IMG/VR virus record: IMGVR_UViG_3300044695_004113
Location: 1-22,600 of that record
Strand: one strand, 5' to 3'
Length of the DNA: 22,600 bases
Origin: a virus
The position numbers and the translations under genes are program-made. Shown in pieces: positions 19,952 through 22,600 of this stretch (position 1 is the first letter of the stretch; each line of letters opens with the position of its first letter). A model generated the notes under the pieces. That model did not search any database. It was not told the origin of the DNA and saw only the letters and a list, made by a program, of their open reading frames with translations.

Positions 19952-20482
19952 CTAGTCGTTGGCGAGTTTGGTAAGCACGTCCTGGATGGCTTTGAGGTAC
20001 TCGGTCGCTATCTCGTCGCGCTTCTTGCGGACGGTCTGCCAGAAGAAGTAGCCGCTTCGTCCCCTGTGCCTTAAGAATTGGCGTGTGCTCGGCCTTGCCT
20101 GGCCTCCGAACTCGGCGCCGAAGAAAACATCCCCACGTGTCACTTTGCGTTTGCGGAGGCGGTTAGGCCTGCTCACTGAAACGAAGCCCTCCTTCGCTGA
20201 AAGGGCGACGGTTGGGATGCGGTCGCTTCTGGCCTTCATGCCCTTCATCACCTGCTCCGCCTGGCGGTTCCTGCTCACTGTGGAGGCCTCCACTTTGGCT
20301 CCGTCAACTACGAGCTGCGCGACTTGTTTGGCTGCGAGGCGCATCTCCTTGTTGAAGTTCTCGTCCGCCTTCGAAGCGGCTCGTAAGAATTCTGCGATGC
20401 CTTCAACAACTATCGGGTTGTTTCCGCTCGGCGCAATTGTTACCTGGCCTGCTCGTCCGAGAGGTAGTCCTGTTACTGCCAT
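19952..20482 (-). CDS. HK97 gp10-like neck/tail-completion family protein
   Basis: 176 aa, basic. It opens with a short beta region, then a helix (GIAEFLRAASKADENFNKEMRLAAKQVAQLVVDGAK) of the kind seen at the start of HK97-gp10-like proteins. A middle basic segment follows (RPNRLRKRKVTRGDVFFGAEFGG), and the C-terminus has the typical SGYFFWQTVRKKRDEIATEYLKAI helix. Members act in head-tail joining or tail completion. Its place after the GT chaperone, rather than between adaptor and tail tube, is unusual compared with lambdoid order. ATG 20482 is nine bases after the GT stop. It ends at TAG directly against the downstream tandem repeat. Confidence 0.65.
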   Translation of the reverse strand: MAVTGLPLGRAGQVTIAPSGNNPIVVEGIAEFLRAASKADENFNKEMRLAAKQVAQLVVDGAKVEASTVSRNRQAEQVMKGMKARSDRIPTVALSAKEGFVSVSRPNRLRKRKVTRGDVFFGAEFGGQARPSTRQFLRHRGRSGYFFWQTVRKKRDEIATEYLKAIQDVLTKLAND

Positions 20483-20491
20483 GCGTTCAGG

Positions 20492-20901
20492 TTACTTGTT
20501 TTGCTGGATGGCCTTCCATCGCAAGTACGCGAGCATGGTGAAAATCGTTCGCGGTGTTTCTGCCAGCAGCACTGACGGCGCTATTCCTGTTTCGCAGGAA
20601 AGGTACGCGATTATCCAGTGGGCTGACTGATCTCCAAAGGGACGATCGTGGCCTCCGCCTGGTCCGCAAGTTCTAGCGTTTCAATTTCATCGCACCATGT
20701 CTCGAAGTCGAGGCCTGTTTTCTTTGCGCGGTAGTCGCTGTTCCATGCGAGGAATGCGAGATCAGTGAGCGTCAGTTCTGTTTCGAATTTTGCGACGCTT
20801 CTGTTGAAGCGGTTTTCGAATGCGATGAAGTCTGGGAACGCCGCAACAATCACACGCTTCTTGTTGTCGTGTGTTGTTGTTACTTCGAGTGCGAGTTTCA
20901 T
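20492..20901 (-). CDS. Tail assembly chaperone, -1 frameshift product (GT-like, 136 aa)
   Basis: Joining residues 1-89 of the G frame to the -1 frame at the heptamer CCCTTTG gives a 47-residue extension ending at TAA 20494-20492. The extension begins GDQSAHWIIAYLSCETG and includes APSVLLAETPRTIFTML and LRWKAIQQNK. These are the features of T domains that contact the tape measure: HW-aromatic start, short helices, and a Leu/Lys-rich tail. In the -1 frame the nearest upstream stop is TGA over the ATT-GAA codons, so the slip must occur between there and the zero-frame stop. The heptamer is the only good X-XXY-YYZ site I found in that interval. The stop is nine bases before the next gene. Confidence 0.8.
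20611..20901 (-). CDS. Tail assembly chaperone, short form (G-like)
   Basis: 96 aa product of normal decoding. G-type proteins help assemble tail tube subunits around the tape measure and are made in excess over the frameshifted GT form. The N-terminus is beta (KLALEVTTTHDNKKRVIVAAF), followed by helices with FIAFENRFNRSVAKFE and LTDLAFLAWNSDYRAKKTG, a typical chaperone arrangement (compare the 'LAWhAlkR' helix of related proteins). It stops at TAA 20613-20611, just past the slippery heptamer, and lies between the tail tube and tape measure regions as expected. Confidence 0.8.
   Translation of the reverse strand: MKLALEVTTTHDNKKRVIVAAFPDFIAFENRFNRSVAKFETELTLTDLAFLAWNSDYRAKKTGLDFETWCDEIETLELADQAEATIVPLEISQPTG
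20635..20641 (-). other. Programmed -1 frameshift slippery heptamer (C CCT TTG)
   Basis: On the minus strand the zero-frame codons are CCT TTG preceded by C, giving C-CCT-TTG. Both tRNAs can re-pair one base back on CCC and TTT. The next codon is then GGA, opening the 47-residue T-like frame. The site lies 22 bases before the zero-frame TAA, as is usual for tail chaperone genes. Confidence 0.8.
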
Positions 20902-20935
20902 TCTGTTACCTCCGCAGGTAAGGGTTGGGAATTAT

Positions 20936-21361
20936 TTAAGCGCCAGTTCCTGTCTTCGTTACAACGCCATCGATTGGATAGGTGATTGAGGCTGTTGCCA
21001 GGTCACCTACGGCGCCCGCTACAGGGGTCCAGTTGACGGGCAGCACGTTGAATGCGTACTGCGGATTAGAAGAAGAAGCCGCGCCTGTTCCGTTTGGCTT
21101 CACTGTCATTGGTACTGAAGTTCCGTTTTGGAATGCGTCGTAGAACAATTTTTCGATCGTTGGGTAGTCCTGATGAAGTTCAAGAGTGACGCTGTGGTCC
21201 TTGAGTCCTTGGATGCGTGTGACTGCTCCACTTGAACCGAACGAGGTCGTAGCGATTTCTGCTGCCGTCAAGTTCAATGTGCATGATGCGACGTATGAGG
21301 TGATGTCGGTGTTCGCTGTTCCGAAAGTGACAGCCACGTTTGTGAGGACTTGCTTTGCCAT
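20936..21361 (-). CDS. Major tail (tube) protein
   Basis: 141 aa. It would polymerise into the tail tube. The sequence is beta-rich with alternating Thr and Val: an N-terminal strand MAKQVLTNVAVTFGT, a DITSYV segment typical of small tube proteins, then LNLTAAEIATTSFGSSGA and LKDHSVTLELHQDY, and a Gly/Ala/Thr-rich C-terminus. It lies directly before the G/GT chaperone gene, the normal position. The ATG is preceded by AGGAG eight bases upstream. The 81-bp gap before it shows no other gene, only a weak 5-bp inverted repeat. Short length puts it among the small tube proteins without an added Ig-like domain. Confidence 0.8.
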   Translation of the reverse strand: MAKQVLTNVAVTFGTANTDITSYVASCTLNLTAAEIATTSFGSSGAVTRIQGLKDHSVTLELHQDYPTIEKLFYDAFQNGTSVPMTVKPNGTGAASSSNPQYAFNVLPVNWTPVAGAVGDLATASITYPIDGVVTKTGTGA

Positions 21362-21442
21362 TTGTGTTGCTCCTGCCCTTCGGCACTAGAGGTGTTTGCT
21401 TTATGAAACTCTAACAGGGCGGAGTTCGTCCTGTAAATAAAT

Positions 21443-21850
21443 CTAGGCGTAGACGACAACTCTGAAATCCACCATGAGGTAGGTGGTGTCGTTTCCTTCT
21501 GTTGTTGAGATGTTGTTTGCCGACTCGACCAGCAAGTTCGAGACCACTCCGCCAAGGCTTCTGTCTGCTTCTAGCGCGGCTCGGATTGATGTCGCTGAGT
21601 CGTAGGAGACGTAGCCGTCGAGGGCGTTCTGTGCTGTGCGTTCTGCTGCCCTTCCAACGACAACGGTGACGGTGTAAACGTGGGTTATAAGCCCGCCGCG
21701 CATCGCTCCGTTGTATGTCACTGTGTCCAGCATGGGCCATGCGAATGGCGGGTTCAGGTTGTCTGGTTGAACCGCGTAGCTGCGAAGTCCTGGGATGGTT
21801 GCGAGGGCTGTTGCGATGCCTTGTTTTATTTGTGTGACGGTTGCGCTCAC
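21443..21850 (-). CDS. Tail terminator / tail completion-like protein
   Basis: 135 aa, starting at GTG (21850-21848), which overlaps the TGA of the adaptor gene as GTGA. The frame stays open further upstream, but that extension is Arg-rich shadow of the adaptor gene. The protein begins with a helix (SATVTQIKQGIATALATI), then beta strands including FAWPMLDTVTYNGA and THVYTVTVVVGRAAERTAQ, and ends in a strand MVDFRVVVYA. Length, alternating helix and strand, and position between adaptor and major tail protein fit tail-terminator or neck proteins that cap the tail tube. I see no separate head-closure (stopper) gene between this and the adaptor, so it could serve that role instead. Confidence 0.6.
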   Translation of the reverse strand: MSATVTQIKQGIATALATIPGLRSYAVQPDNLNPPFAWPMLDTVTYNGAMRGGLITHVYTVTVVVGRAAERTAQNALDGYVSYDSATSIRAALEADRSLGGVVSNLLVESANNISTTEGNDTTYLMVDFRVVVYA

Positions 21851-22470
21851 GCGAATAGCCGCATTCGTCTGTAGGGTTCTACGAGCTGCGCGACGTCTGG
21901 GTCGAGTGCGCGGCTCACTCGAATTGCTCCCAAGTCTCCGAAGCCTGCGACGCCTAGCGGGGAGTCGTATCGTTTGAAGATGCGCGATGCCTGGATGATG
22001 GTTGCTTGTGTCACTGGTTCTGGAATGGTTGGCCATCCGAAGATGGCGGTCAGTTTGACTAGCGCCTGCTCGCCGTAGCTTGTGTCAATGTTTGGAAAGA
22101 TGTAGTCGCCTGTTGCGCGGATGCGGTCGTATGACCAGGTGAGGCCGTCGAGGTTGCCGTTGAGTGGTTCGAGCTGGTAGTCGTTTGGTTGCCACGTCAC
22201 GTCGAATGTTCCATCCGCGTTGGTTGAACTTTGCAGCGTGATGGCTGTTCCTGCGATGTCGTCTATCTGGCAGACGTATGCGTTGCTTGCTGTGTAGAGG
22301 CGTGTCTCTGCTGTTCCGCTTGTCCAGAATTTGCGGCTGCAGTATCCGTCAATGAGGCGCGATGCTGCGCCTGCGCAGTTGTCGATCAGCTCGTCGTCGA
22401 TTGTGTCAGCGGTGCCGATGCGTAGTGCTGCTTTGATCTGGTTGCGCGTTGCGTAGTTTGGTCCGCTCAT
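21847..22470 (-). CDS. Head-tail adaptor (HK97 gp6-like connector)
   Basis: 207 aa. This protein would form the ring under the portal that starts the neck to which the tail attaches. The N-terminus (about residues 8-45) is helical with the pattern of connector proteins: an ATRNQIKAALRI start, an acidic DDELIDNC stretch, then a helix ending in DGYCSRKFW. A beta-rich middle follows (about 55-140). A C-terminal helix carries QASRIFKRYDSPLGVAGFGD and ends DPDVAQLVEPYRR, which is characteristic of actinophage adaptors. ATG at 22470 lies 12 bases after the previous stop. The gene ends in a GTGA overlap with the next gene, suggesting coupled translation. Family-level identity is from recognised pattern and gene order, not a search. 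Confidence 0.8.
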   Translation of the reverse strand: MSGPNYATRNQIKAALRIGTADTIDDELIDNCAGAASRLIDGYCSRKFWTSGTAETRLYTASNAYVCQIDDIAGTAITLQSSTNADGTFDVTWQPNDYQLEPLNGNLDGLTWSYDRIRATGDYIFPNIDTSYGEQALVKLTAIFGWPTIPEPVTQATIIQASRIFKRYDSPLGVAGFGDLGAIRVSRALDPDVAQLVEPYRRMRLFA

Positions 22471-22482
22471 GATGTGCCAATT

Positions 22483-22600
22483 CTAGTTGATGGTTGCGTG
22501 TCCTCTGTATGGTGTTCCTTCGAGGCTGTAATTGATGAACGGGTTTAGCGAGTATGTCTGGCATCCGTAGACCTGATTGAGGCGTTCCTTCATTCGTCGC
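22483..22600 (-). CDS. 3' end of an upstream virion gene (partial; possibly major capsid protein)
   Basis: An open frame enters from the right edge and ends at TAG (22485-22483), 12 bases before the adaptor gene. The visible 38 residues are polar and aromatic and end in RGHATIN. In siphoviruses the gene just before the head-tail adaptor is often the major capsid protein, so a capsid C-terminus is plausible by position. The visible part is too short to recognise a fold. Frame openness and tight spacing support a real gene; the product name is inference only. Confidence 0.55.
   Translation of the reverse strand, partial: RRMKERLNQVYGCQTYSLNPFINYSLEGTPYRGHATIN

Noticed and set aside
20487-20669. 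60-codon minus-strand frame after the chaperone gene
   Set aside because: It is Arg/Asn-rich and overlaps the -1 frame that carries the recognisable T-domain sequence; the frameshift product explains the region better.

Overview
The window reads as about half of a tailed-phage (siphovirus-type) genome from a virus of an actinobacterial host. Every gene I can support lies on the minus strand, so transcription runs from position 22600 towards 1. The actinobacterial host is inferred from a WhiB-family regulator (7300-7602, four cysteines plus the GIWGATT signature), from the replication set typical of actinophages, and from a Thr/Pro-rich secreted protein. I see no integrase, tRNA or CRISPR. Terminase, portal and most of the capsid genes must lie beyond the right edge.

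In transcription order, the window begins with the 3' end of an upstream gene (22483-22600). The head-tail and tail module follows: head-tail adaptor, tail-terminator-like protein, major tail protein, and the tail assembly chaperone G with its -1 frameshift product GT (slippery site 20635-20641). Next come an HK97-gp10-like protein, a 131-bp gap carrying a 60-bp tandem repeat, and, unexpectedly, an archaeo-eukaryotic-type primase gene (19116-19820). The tape measure, a hub-like minor tail protein, a small tail-appendage protein, a glycine-rich adhesin-like protein and a small conserved appendage protein complete the module.

The lysis region (about 13.8-11.2 kb) holds a secreted Thr-rich protein with a C-terminal hydrophobic anchor, a 55-aa double-hydrophobic protein, a 79-aa holin-like protein, an M15-type peptidase endolysin and an 80-aa single-span membrane protein. 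Most junctions here are ATGA or TAATG overlaps, or one-base gaps.

From 11.26 to 7.3 kb lie a small HTH-like protein, a metallophosphoesterase, several small proteins (including a duplicated Cys-X-Cys gene and a ribbon-helix-helix protein), a secreted lysozyme/transglycosylase-like hydrolase, a two-span membrane protein and WhiB. From 7.3 kb to the left edge is the replication and nucleotide-metabolism block: Hjc-like resolvase, Cas4/RecB-like exonuclease, an unknown protein, an SSB-like protein, four or five small coiled-coil or hypothetical proteins, a PP-loop (PAPS-reductase-like) protein, a 33-aa Cys-rich peptide, an HTH protein, a PrimPol-helicase fusion and an HNH endonuclease.

Four small genes were found by reading the sequence directly: 12257-12424, 4702-4833, 4344-4499 and 2962-3063. 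No gene-free stretch exceeds about 131 bp. The most notable points are a second, free-standing AEP primase inside the tail operon behind a repeat region, mutually exclusive hairpins at 8501-8548, a 13-bp inverted repeat at 4856-4904, and duplicated gene junctions around 8.7-9.5 kb.
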